Source: Opeltia flavorubescens (lineage: Eukaryota; Ascomycota; Lecanoromycetes; Teloschistales; Teloschistaceae). From it: DNA of 64,000 bases. Shown one piece after another: positions 24,901-36,002 of the stretch. Where the stretch lies: positions 1,054,001 through 1,118,000 of the forward strand of contig KE546974.1 of the NCBI GenBank assembly GCA_000442125.1, written 5' to 3'. The notes beneath the pieces are model-generated. The model was not told where the DNA came from. It searched no databases and saw only the letters and a program-made list of their open reading frames with translations. The position numbers and the translations under genes are program-made. Every line of letters starts with the position of its first letter. Positions within the stretch are counted from its first letter, which is position 1.

Positions 24901-26912
24901 AAGGCCACCGTTTTTCTTTTTTACGAATATAATCGGAACGCCAGCTCGCGACGTTAAATAACGGATAAACCCCTTTATTAGATTTTCGTTAATATAAATT
25001 TATAAGACCTCTAATTTAATAATTAAAAAATTATATAAAAGTTTAAATAATAGATTACCCGTTATTTTAAAAACGTAATTATTTATAGAATATTTAACGA
25101 GTTTATTAGCTTTTTAAAAGTTATAAACCCTTTTTAAATCGACGTATTTCTTAGATAAAATCGCCTTTTTAACGCTATATAAAATAATTACATCGTTTTT
25201 ATTATATAACTTTATATTAAAAAGATATAACTATTTAAATCCTTCTACTTTTAGTAGGTACCCTAATTTTTTAGCTAGGATTAATTTAATATCTATTCCT
25301 GTTAAAATAACGCCGGGATCGCGCTATATCTATTATATATATACTTAATTAATATTTAGATTATATTAATATAACTATAAAAGGCTAAATATAATATTAA
25401 AAAATTTAAGATTCGCTCTAATATATTTATCTATTATTATTCTAGATTTCTTTTTTAAATTAGTAAAATTAACCGGAAGTTTATATTTTTAAAAATAAAT
25501 TAAGCTTATATTATTTAATATTCTAACCGGCGTTTTAATATTACGGCTATTATATAATTTTAACTCCTTTATATAGTATTATAATATAAAATTTAGGTTT
25601 ATATTATAATTAATAAGTACGGTTAATTTAACCTTCTATCCTTTTTTTTAAATAGTTACGTTCGTAATTAGATAAAATATCTATAGCTTTATTTATTAGC
25701 GATTTAATAGTATAAAAATAATATCTATTAAATTTTATTTTTTCCTTCTTTATTTTTATAAAGGTAATCGGGTTTTTTATAACTTTTTTTACTATACTTC
25801 TAATAAATAATTATCGTTAATATATCGCTATTTTTATAAAATCCGCGGCTACTATTTAAGCTACGCTTTTAAAAACTATACTAGCTTTTATAATTTTTAT
25901 AATTAATCGTTATTATATTTATATTAATCGCCGGTATAATAATATTAAATAAACTTTATTTTTTTTAACTATTTCTATAGCTTTTAAAACTTAATATTCT
26001 AATATTTATATTATTATAGTTAATACGCGCCTGATATTATAATTAAACCGATTTAATTTTAATTACCTAATTAATAATCCTTTAATATATTTTTAAAAAG
26101 TTAAATATTTTAAATATTTTATTGGTTATACTATTTTAAGTAACGTTTTTTAGAATATTTATTTAAATATAATCTAGTAAAAATTCTTTTATATAATTTT
26201 TAAAGTTTTTTAAATATTTAATAAATAAAAGAATATTTTATCCATTGTAGTATTTTATATTAAAATATTATAATATTATTTTAATACTATAAATAGTTTA
26301 AAAATCGAGCTAATTTAATAAAAATTTTAATTATTTCTTCTAAATTATTTTAAACCTAGTATTTAAGTTCGTTTTTTTAATTTAGTCTTATATATTCGTT
26401 AAATAGTAATTAAGGTAGTTTATATTAAATAAAATCTTTAAAGCTTCTATCTTATATATAATTAAATAAATTTTAAAAATATATTTATATTTATATTTAA
26501 ATAGCGTATATTTTATATAATTTTTACCTTTATATTAAGTAGAATTAAAAACTTTTAACTTTAATTTTTTATTTATTTTTTATTTTTTAATATATTTAAA
26601 GTCGTTAATTAAGGTTTCGAAGATTTATTATTAATATATAATAGTCAATAGCTTTAAGAATTCTAATTCCTTTTTAGCTTTTAATATTTTTAATCTTCTT
26701 TATTAATAAATTAAAGCTCGTTTTACTTTAAAAATTTAAATCTCTATATTTAAAACGTCGCTAATAAGCTTATCTATATTATTATTTTATAATATAAGTA
26801 TATTTATTAACGGTTATAATCTAATTATAAATATAGTATTACTATTATTATCTCGCGTTATAACTTCGTAATATAATCGAACTGCCTTTTATAAAAAATA
26901 AAAATATTAAAG
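21991..26912 (-). pseudogene. Element B gag-pol remnant
   Basis: This is a decayed Gypsy polyprotein on the minus strand. RT occupies about 24600-25000: [20 protein letters not shown] and [14 protein letters not shown] are well preserved, while the active site at 24613-24690 reads YINNLLVYSKNKAEYL, with Asn at both Asp positions. RNase H follows at about 23900-24300 with NPLVFYRLLILEEND, equivalent to HPVAFYSRKL. Integrase at about 22020-22620 has IYNSIFIIVDYYIKLAIYI, which keeps the first Asp, and a FYP-INGQIKQ-NQILE relic of the HPQTDGQTERQNQ motif. Gag and protease should occupy 25100-26900 but I could not identify them. The RT 5' part (24770-24990) is less mutated than the rest. Confidence 0.83.
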
Positions 26913-27169
26913 TATAAAAAGGATATAATAGTAGAGAAACTATATAAAAGTATAAATAATAGTTTAATATTCTACTATTATATATACGGAGCTATATATA
27001 GAGAATATATATATATTAATATTTAAAGAGCTATAAATATTAAAGGGAATTCCTTTAACTATATAGGCCCCCTTTCCTATTAGTATAATATAGCGATATA
27101 ATATTTTAGCCGAAGCTATACGACGGCTCTATAATATTATAATAAGCTAGATTATTACTAATTATAATA
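26913..27169 (-). repeat. 5' LTR of element B
   Basis: This 257-bp partner of 19556-19812 has no ambiguous bases. It is more mutated than the other LTR at its left end and less mutated at its right end (cgacggctct). On the minus strand the element interior starts ctttaatattt, so no TGG-type primer site is evident. Confidence 0.88.
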
Positions 27170-27174
27170 TCTAT

Positions 27175-28670
27175 CTTTAATACTTTAAATATCTAATATT
27201 ATAATTAACTAACGAATTTTTTATTATAATCCGAAATTATTATTTCTATTATATTTAAATTTAATTTTACTAGCCTATTTAATTATTATATAACTTATTA
27301 TTTATTATTTTAAATAATCTTTTTAAATATATAAATAACGATTTTAATAAATTTATTTATTATTAATATATAATAATTATACCCTTTATATAAATTTAAT
27401 AAAGTAAAAATAAAATCAATAATAAATAAATAGAATAGTTTTACTAGATTAAATATTAGTTATAAAATTCTATATAAATAATAATAAGGTATTTAATTAA
27501 TTTAGTATAATAAATAAAAATAAATAAATTTATATAGCTTTATTAATATATTATATATATAAAAACCTTTTATTAAATATTTATACGTGTATATATAACC
27601 GGAATAACCTATTTTATTATATACTAGCTAGAATACTTCCTTTTTTATATCTATAGGTATTATTAAACGCAGGCCTCGTTTATTATTATTAAAATAATAC
27701 AGTTTATTAATAATATAATATAGTAATTTAATAGTATTATTATCTAATTTTATATTAACTTTAATAAATTCTTTAATTTTAATTTAATAGCCTTTTTTAA
27801 CGTATTTATTAATTAATTCTTAGCGGAATTTAATTAATATTTTTATTAGGTTTATTAAGAAGTAACGTATTTTAGAAATATCTATATTTAGTAATTCGTC
27901 CGTTTCCGAGCGGTATTTATAGCTAGCGAGCCTTAATAATATATTTAGAATAGTATTTATAATTTTAAGCTTATAACGGATATTAAATTTAAAGTATTAA
28001 AAGTATTCGGAAGTTTATATTAAATAAAGGTAAAATTTTTCTATAAATACTATATTTAGGTTAGTTAATATAAAAAACTTACTATTATAAAATAGTCCGT
28101 ATAAATAATAATAATATATTTAACTATTTTTATTATATAACGGATTTTTTTAATTATTTAAACGATATTTATAACTTTTAATTCTATAAACTAATAGTAT
28201 ATTTTAGCGTTTAATAGTAAGCGGTTAAAGAATAAAATTAATTATTTAAATTTTTATTTAAATTCTTTATTTATTTTATAAATAATTTTATTTAAATTAT
28301 AATAGATATAAACTATAAAACCGAGTTTTTTACTAACGTCTAGGTTTATATATAGTAATAAGTTTTTATTAAAATAGACTAGGATTAATAGCGATAAAAA
28401 AAGCTTTTATAAATAGTAAAATACGTTAAACTCTTTTAATATAGGTACTACTAGTAGATTCCGGGTAGTAGCTCTTTTATAAATATTGTTTTTAACGGTA
28501 ATATCGCGGTTTATATATATTTTTCGCTTTTAGAATAGCTTAATAGTCGCTATATAATTATTAATATATTATTAAAGGTAGCTTATTAAACTAAAATATT
28601 TTTCTAGTTATTAAAGTATATATAAAATCAAAAGCTTTAAAATTACTTTTAGCTTATCTTTTATTATAAT
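27175..28670 (-). pseudogene. A2 integrase and RNase H part
   Basis: This segment lies between insertions B and D. On the minus strand, 27560-27730 reads NGLYYFNNNKRGLRLIIP and VYNKIGYSGYIYTYKYL, the integrase N-terminal region also seen in A1. The segment 27890-28400 contains RNase H, with LLLYINLDVSKKLGF at the first catalytic block and EKFYLYLI further on. Asp has again become Asn at one catalytic position. Element D interrupts the frame just upstream of RNase H. Confidence 0.78.
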
Positions 28671-28867
28671 TGTCGAAAGTATACAAGTAGTATACCGCCA
28701 AGTATACTAAAACGGGTACTCCCGTAAAGCTTTAGCAGAGATTTATTTATCTAATCGGATTAGACTAGTATAGAAGAATTTCTAACAACCAGATTTATCT
28801 ATATATAAAGTAGGCAGAGCCTATTAATTAGTTAATTAAGCAGTATTCTATATATATAATTTTAATA
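28671..28867 (+). repeat. 5' LTR of element D
   Basis: This 197-bp LTR starts tgtcgaaagtatacaagtag and ends attttaata. It keeps several CA and TG dinucleotides and is less mutated than the right LTR (tatcgaaagtatataaacag), which supports TG at its start. Confidence 0.88.
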
Positions 28868-28884
28868 AATTATAAGCTCGGCGC
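28868..28884 (+). promoter_or_regulatory. Primer binding site, half-tRNA-Met type (element D)
   Basis: The bases directly after the LTR, aattataagctcggcgc, match ggttatgagccctgcgc, the complement of the anticodon-arm half of yeast initiator tRNA-Met as I recall it. Differences are four RIP-type changes (three G to A, one C to T) and one other mismatch. Drosophila copia is known to prime from an internal fragment of this tRNA. The fungal tRNA of this species was not checked. Confidence 0.65.
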
Positions 28885-29504
28885 TTATCGCTATTTATTT
28901 ATACCTATTATATTATTTAATTTATTACTCCGATTTTTATATAAATACCTTTTAATATTACTAATACGTACTATATTTAAATACCTACTAGAACTCCCTA
29001 TAAAGCCTATAACCAGGCGAGTAATATATAGAATTCCTAAATAGAATAAAAGGAAAAGGGAATAAGATTAGCTTATAGCTATTATATATTATATTATAAT
29101 TTTTAGACTTTATATACCGATATAATCTAAATCTATCGGCTAAATTAATTTATATATTAACCTTTTATACTTTAATTATTAAATAACTATTATACTAAAT
29201 TTTAGGTAGAATACTAATCTATTATATAGTTATATTTTATTATTTTTTAGGAAATAATATAAAATTAGGATAATATAATATTATTATTAGTTAATAAAAC
29301 GTGCTATAACGCCTTTAAACTATTTTCTCTACTATTTTAAAAAGAATCCGGATGCTTAAATAGTTATATAGATATTTACTAGTTTTACTAATAGCTTTAG
29401 AATATAAATAAAAGAACTAGCGCTATTATAGTATTAGATTTTACTTATAAAAAGGGAGCTAGTTAATAGTTTTCTAGCTATTATATTCTATTATTAATTA
29501 CTAG
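28885..29504 (+). other. Element D leader, no domain recognised
   Basis: This is the 5' untranslated or early gag region of element D, between the primer site and the inserted 385-bp repeat. It is AT-rich with many stops in all frames. I recognised nothing in it. Confidence 0.5.
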
Positions 29505-29890
29505 CACTGGGCTACCGTCCCAATGGGATTTTGCTGCTGGCAGCTGGCAGCTGGTAGGGCTGAGTGGTAGGGCTGGCAGCCAGTTCCCAGCCAGCTTGAC
29601 ACGCCTAAAACTTCTACGCAATATAACGCTACCAGTTTTTATCCGGTTTTAAAAATTGTTATATTATTAGAATACGCTCGTTAAGCGCTTTCAAATGAGC
29701 TACTATGTATACTACTGTGCACGAAATTGGTGAAGCTATTAAACTGTAAAAAAACCAGCTGTTTTAGTGGTCGAAATACGAAATTATACTAGGCCCGAAA
29801 CGTATCTACCTTTATTCGATACCAACCGATAAGGTTTATGCTTATTTCGAGTCGGGAAGCCGATAAAGGACGTTTTCCAATATATATATA
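29505..29890. repeat. 385-bp insertion that has largely escaped RIP
   Basis: This segment is dense in CA and TG, unlike everything around it. It opens with cactgggctaccgtcccaat and contains a gctggcagctggcagctggt cluster followed by ggctgagtggtagggctgg. A strongly RIP-mutated relative of the same length lies at 51938-52320 inside A3; the two align from end to end. Flanks actagc (29500-29505) and atttgt (29891-29896) could be a target duplication with RIP changes and one mismatch. It has no LTR ends, no clear terminal inverted repeats and no convincing tRNA-type promoter. One plus-strand frame opens at ATG near 29704 (MYTTVHEIGEAIKL) but soon stops. I infer a short non-autonomous transposon or SINE-like repeat. 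Confidence 0.65.
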
Positions 29891-32800
29891 ATTTGTAGTA
29901 GTTAGAAAGCCTAGAATATATTTACTAATTATTAAAACTATTATATAATATATTATTAAACAAAAAGCCTTTATATACCTATTATCTATTTTCCTAGCTT
30001 TTATATTACTAGCTATATTAGTTATAATAGGCCTATTAAAGTAAAATCAAACTTTATTATTCAAAATTCCTTTTTATTTATATAAAATAAATAAATAATT
30101 TAAACGATTTATTAAAGACCGATTTTTAAAAAATTCACTCTCGAATCTTTATATATAATATATCGGTAAAAACTTCCGTTAAATTATTAAAAAGTTTTAA
30201 ATTATTAACGAGTATTAATAAAGTATAGATATTACTAGTAGTAATTTTAATAAGCCTAATAATTAGGATATCGATTATTAATTACCTAGTCGATTATCCT
30301 TTATATTAATATAGCTAATTAAAACTAATACCGACGGATTACCTATACTTTTATTACTATTATATTTCTTTAGACTAACGGTTAATATATTATTTAGTAG
30401 TTTCTCTACTTTTTTTTTGCCTTTTTCTTTATTATCTCCAATACTTAATCGTTTATAAATACCTAATTATTTGTTATATTCGCGAGGTTATAGTAAACTA
30501 ATTATTATATCTATTAACGAGGATATTATTAAACTAGAGGGTTTAAGCTTTATAATTTTATTAATTTTAATTTTAAATATATTTAATAATTAGTAGCTAT
30601 AAAATTATCCCGTTAAAAAATTCTCACTAATTAATAAACTAGATATTATTTTTAAAGAAGTTCCTAACTATTATATTACTACTCTTTTATAATAATACCG
30701 GAATAAAAAAGTATATAGAACTATTAAAATAATTTATAAATTAAGTATTTGTACTTTTATAAAATATATAAATATACTATTATAAATAATTATTAAATTT
30801 AAAATTAGTTTTAAACTATAAAGAACTACTAATTTAAAATAAATCTAGACTAATTTTAATAATTTTTATTATTTATAATTTAAAAATATTAAGGAATATA
30901 TAATAGAATTCTATCGCCTAAATAATAAATTTATAATTATAGATCTCGTTTTTTTAAATTAATACTTATTAATAAATTTTTTTTAAATCTCGAGCCTAAT
31001 TTTTTAATTTTTTATACTACTTTTATTACTATTAATATCGTTATACCTAAAGCTGGTATAAAAAATATTACTCTAGATGAAATAGTCTGTATAATTAGAA
31101 AAAAGGAACGCTTTTAATAAATTAATACCTTTATTAATTTAATAGTAGTAGTAGTTATAAATAGCGAGAAACGCCTAGCGGATTAGTATACTACCTATAA
31201 GAAATTAGATTATCTAGCTAAGAATTGTTTTAGAGGCTATCCTAAACTCCGCCTGAAATAGTATAAAGGAGGCCGAGGTGGCTGTAGAGGTAATTATAAA
31301 GGTTATAGTAGCTATAATAATTATAATAATAATAAAAGTAGTAGTAAAGATAATAAAAATAAAAAAAAAATAATAAAAAATACTATTATAATAATAACAA
31401 TATTTTATATTTTAAATTTAAAAAAAGTAAGTAAGAAGATAATACAAAAACCGTCGGTTTTTTAATAGTAGCTACTTTATTAGCTATTAACCTGGATTTT
31501 ACTAATAACTAGATATTTAATAGTACTTACTTATAGTATATTATCTTTTAGAATAATCTATTAAATAATCTATATCTATTAAAATTAATATAAATAATAG
31601 GATATTTTAATACTAAAAACGGTTTAATATATATAGAAATACTAAAGCTCTAGTATATAGTTAATAAAAAACTAAAACTAGTTATAATTATAGATATTCT
31701 ATATACGCTAGGATTAGTAGCTAATCTACTATTAATAGACTAGATTTAAAAAAAAATATTAAGTTTAAACTATTAAATAAAAATTTTTATTTTAGTTTTA
31801 AAACCCCCGAAACTATATTAATTACCGGTAAACGCGGTAAATACTATCTATTTTATCTAGTTAAAATACTTTTATCAGCGCTATTAAAGGCTATAAATAT
31901 ATTTCTAATAATTATTAATAAAAAGGTTAAAAAGATTTAGTATACCTATTTAGATTATATTAGTAATTAAAACCTTTAAAAGCTAACTAGCTAATTAACT
32001 AGTATTAATTTAAAAAGGACTTCGGATAATTGTATATATAAATTTTATATACTTAATAAATAATATCGTTATTTTTATATTTTATTAATTAAACCCGATA
32101 AATTATTAATAGAATTAATCTATTTAAATATTATAGGTCCTATTTAAGCGTTCTTCTATAAACTTTTTATAGCTTATAATAGTATAGCCTATATACTAAC
32201 CTTTTTAAATAATATAATTTAAATCTATAACGTATTCTATAATAGAATAAAAAACGCCGAAACAATTTATATCTACTAAAATAAATTTCAGGCTCTATAT
32301 AAAATAGGTTTTTATAAAATTAAACGTTTTTAAAACGATAATAGCGGTAAATATAAAAATAAATTCTTTACTATTAACTTCGTGGAATATAATATATACT
32401 AGGAGCCTATTATTACTAAAAATTTTAAATAGAATAAAGCTATTAAACGATTTATATAAATAATTATATATAAAACGCACCTAATATTTATTATTAGTAG
32501 TATAGATTTAAAATACTAGCTTTTTTTTATTAAAGCCGCTACTTTCCTTTATTTCTAATTACTAAATAGGAAATTTAATAATATAATACCGTATTAAAAA
32601 ATATATAAAATTCTATTAAATTTATCTAAACTTTATATTTTAGGCTTAACCGTATACTTTTTTTATATATACTATTTTTATAAATTTAACTTTTTAGCCG
32701 AACGTTATATTTATATTAACTATTTCTTAAATAGTATATATAAATTATAAAGACTTAATAATAAAATTTTTTTTTTTTTAATAAAATTTAATAAGTTTAA

Positions 32801-34800
32801 TAATCTGAATATAAATAATATTAAAAATAGTAATAATAAATTAGAATAATCTAAACCAGCTTTTAAACGTTAAAAACGGCCCTTATATATAAATACTAAA
32901 AGGTTACTTTTTAAATAGGTATTATATACGGATTAAAAATCCGCGGTATATAACTAATTAATATTTTTACCCTCGATATTATTATAATTTATATCGGATT
33001 CGTTATTAAAATCCTCTTCTTTATTTTCGTTAATAATCTAGGTACGCTTTAGTAAATAGCTTATAATAAAAATAGCTAGTTTAATTTAAAGCTATTTTTT
33101 TAATATTTTTATTAATATCTTTAAAAGCTATTTATAACTACGCTTTTTTTAATTATTATCTAGATTATTAAATCTAATTATATTCCTATCTACTTTATTT
33201 AGTAAAACAGGCCCTAAAAGCGACCCTTTAAAGTCTAGAATATATAAAAAAACTATAGTTAAGCCGTACGCCGAATAATAGAAATAAATAATAAAAAAAA
33301 AGCTAGAGTTATTAAAATATAATAATATATAAATAATATATATTAAAAAATTACTACTCTTTATATAATCTATTCTTTTTAATTATTAGGTCTTTAAAGT
33401 TTAACGGGATATATATAGTAATATTATAAAGTTTAAAGTATAATAAATAGTTTATAGTTTCTTATAATAGTCCAGTATTAATTATAATAAAATTTTTATA
33501 TTAAAAATAAAGCTAATAAACTATAAAGTAATCTTCGCTATAATAGCTATTCTAGATTTTAAAATAGACTAGATAGATATAAAAACGGCTTTTCTATATA
33601 ATAAAATTAAGGAAGTTATATATATAAAATACTTTTATAATTTTAATAATTCTAGCTTTATTTATAAATTAAATAAGATTTTATATAAATTTAAATAAAA
33701 TTCTCGAATTTAATATAAATACTTTATTCGCTTTTTTAAAGTAATTAAATTCTAATTTTTATTATTTAACTATAATATATTCTATAATAGGCGTATTACT
33801 ATTAGTATAGGTATAAATAATATTCTTATCTATAGCTATTATTTAAAGATTTATTCTATTAAAAAATAATTTAATAGTACTTTTTTAATATTAAATTTAA
33901 GCTTTATTAACTATTATTTAAATATAAAAATTATAAAAAACTATAAAGCTAGCGCTCTTTAATTTAATTAAATAGCTTATATAAAATAAATTCTAAATAA
34001 TTATAAAATAATATAATATAAACTAATTTATATATTAATAATAATCGACTATTATTTAATTCCCTCTACCAATCTAAAATATAAATATTTAGTAAAACTA
34101 AAATACTAATATTAAAGTATAATAAACTTATTAATATATATTATATTAAGAATTCAGCTAAATATTATTTATATAGTATTAATAGTTAGCCGTTTTATAT
34201 TAAATTTAATATAATCGCACTTTATTATTATTCAGCGGATTTTTTAATATCTATAGGGTACTAAAGATTTAGTTTTAGTATATACTAGAGGCCTAGAATA
34301 GTTAAAAAACTAGACGGATTTAAACTAGACTAGTAATTATAATACGAGGCGCTTTATATCTAGTTATATTTTCTATATTAATAGTAATATTATTAGCTAG
34401 TTATTTAAACGATAAAATATAATAGTATTATCTATTTATAAAATAGAAAATAAAAATTAAATCCAGGCGATTAAAGAAGTAATCTAGCTATAAAATTTAT
34501 TTAACTAATTATTTATTAATAGTATAAATAATTTAAATTCGGAGCTAGTAATAATAATATTTTATAATAATAACTAGGGAGCTATTATTCTAACTAAAAG
34601 TTTTTAATTTTATAAGCGTACTAAATATATAGATATTAAAGTTAAGTTTCTATATAAATAGCTAAATAAAAAAATAATAGATCTAGCTTTTATATCTATA
34701 AATAAATAAATTACTAATAGGTTTACTAAAATCTTTAATAGACCAGCTTTTAAACGCTTCTATAATATATTAAGTCTTTAATAGCTAGAAGGCTATATAC
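29891..34800 (+). pseudogene. Element D gag-pol remnant (Copia)
   Basis: This is a decayed Copia polyprotein. The gag zinc knuckle is at 31187-31228, followed by a Gly/Arg- and Asn/Ser-rich tail. A protease block lies near 31480-31520. Integrase at about 32080-32520 shows a LIYLNIIGPI block, then FYKIKRF-NDNSGKYKNKFF equivalent to the RTDNGGEY second catalytic Asp block, then EPIITKN, relic of the ...TPEQNGVAE region. RT at about 33500-34050 reads FAIIAILDFKID-IDIKTAF, matching AILD...DVKTAFLYG, then YKLNKILYKFK and IWYK-like segments. RNase H at about 34240-34740 ends with a relic of the KHIDI motif. Gag upstream of 31080 is assumed, not seen. The 61-codon open frame on the opposite strand at 32295-32480 is a shadow of the integrase. 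Confidence 0.83.
31187..31228 (+). other. Gag zinc knuckle of element D, three ligands changed to Tyr
   Basis: Fourteen codons read YTTYKKLDYLAKNC. Spacing is CX2CX4HX4C with Tyr at the first two Cys positions and at the His; the last Cys is intact. The first two fit TGC to TAC and the third CAC to TAC. Confidence 0.8.
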
Positions 34801-35800
34801 CGCTAATACCGCTAAAGATAAAGTCTAAATAATTATATATACGCCGTAAAATAAATTTTTAACTCGCTTTTTCTTATTATTATTATCGGAATTTACTATA
34901 ATTTTTTATTTTTAAGCTATAAAAGCTTTAATAATCTATCGGGCCGTAAAATAAACTTGATTTTACTATTAAATACTAAGGATTCTCTATTATAAACGCG
35001 CTATATATAATTTTAATATACTTTTAAACGTAATTTATAGATATAATTTATTATAATACTATAAATATTTTTATTAATAATATTACTAATTTTTATCTAA
35101 CTATCGCTATATTTATATAAAGTATCTAGGTACCCTATAGCTATAAATCCTCATTATTAAATTAGGTATATACCGCCTATAACTACCGCTATAGGCTTAC
35201 CGCTATTTATCTAGCTACTAATATATAAACTCGTTATAAAGCAATAAAAGGCTTTATTCCTATATATTCTACAAGCCTATTTTTATTTAAAGTTCGCGTA
35301 TTTAAATTTATAGTAAAATATTATTTTTAAAATATATATAAAAATATAAAAAAGGTATATTATATTACTAGAAGTATATTATATCACTAGAAATATATTA
35401 TATTACTAGAAGTATATTATATTACCAACGAAATCCCTTTTTTATAAGCGATAAAAGAAATCGGTAAAATATAGTTAGTAATTAACTCCTATTAGAGTCG
35501 GTAAAATAGATCTATAATATATAGTATATATAATACTAATCCTATAAAAAACACGCCGCTGCTATAGGGGATTTAATATTATAGGAGTTCTATATTAGCT
35601 ATTCTATACTAAATTATTTAGCGCTAAAAGAATCTATTAAAATTACTAGAATAGCGGGCTAATAAGCCTATAGAAGCTCTATATTCCTATTTTTTTATCT
35701 GGTTTCCTCTACTTCTTTTTAATTAACGAAACTATATATATATTTATTTTTCTTTTTAATCTTCTACTAAAACGTTAGTAATATAATATTTATATAGGAG
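34801..35800 (+). other. Element D 3' region
   Basis: This lies between the end of Copia RNase H and the 3' LTR. It contains the 19-bp tandem repeat at 35354-35429 and a moderately GC-rich patch near 35545-35590 (acacgccgctgctatagggg). No coding domain was recognised. The bases before the LTR (tatataggag) give only a short purine run. Confidence 0.5.
35354..35429 (+). repeat. Four 19-bp tandem repeats
   Basis: Units of the form agtatattatattactaga run 35354-35372, 35373-35391, 35392-35410 and 35411-35429. They differ at one to three positions. There are no unique spacers, so this is a minisatellite inside the 3' region of element D, not a CRISPR. Confidence 0.88.
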
Positions 35801-35997
35801 TATCGAAAGTATATAAACAGTATACTACTAAATATATTAAAACGGGTACTTTTATAGAGTTTTAATAGAGTTTTATTTATTTAATCGAGTTAGACTAGTA
35901 TAAAAGGATTTCTAGCTACCAGATTTATCTATATATAGAGTGGGTAGAGCTTACTGGTTAATCAATTAAGCAGTATTCTATATATATAATTTCAATA
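35801..35997 (+). repeat. 3' LTR of element D
   Basis: This 197-bp partner of 28671-28867 has its first TG changed to TA. Its end, ttcaata, is less mutated than that of the left copy. The target repeat ataat follows. Confidence 0.88.
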
Positions 35998-36002
35998 ATA
36001 AT

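Larger units (their letters stand above)
19556..27169 (-). mobile_element. Full-length Ty3/Gypsy element B inserted in A2
   Basis: Two 257-bp LTRs (19556-19812 and 26913-27169) bound a 7614-bp element. The flanking 5-bp repeats are tctac (19551-19555) and tctat (27170-27174), identical except for one C to T change expected from RIP. RT, RNase H and integrase read on the minus strand. A polypurine tract abuts the left LTR. The same family occurs as element G near the right end of the window, in plus orientation. Confidence 0.88.
28671..35997 (+). mobile_element. Full-length Ty1/Copia element D inserted in A2
   Basis: Two LTRs of exactly 197 bp (28671-28867 and 35801-35997) are flanked by ataat (28666-28670 and 35998-36002). 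On the plus strand the order is gag zinc knuckle, protease, integrase, RT, RNase H, which is the Copia order. A primer site matching the internal half of initiator tRNA-Met abuts the 5' LTR. The element is 7327 bp, including an insertion of about 385 bp at 29505-29890. Confidence 0.9.

Noticed and set aside
32295-32480. A 61-codon open frame on the minus strand
   Set aside because: It lies antisense to the Copia integrase of element D, is rich in Phe, Ile, Tyr and Lys as expected from AT-rich DNA, and has no domain or ribosome context. It is a shadow frame.
35354-35429. Possible CRISPR-like array
   Set aside because: The 19-bp units are directly adjacent with no spacers and lie in a retrotransposon 3' region of a eukaryote-type sequence.
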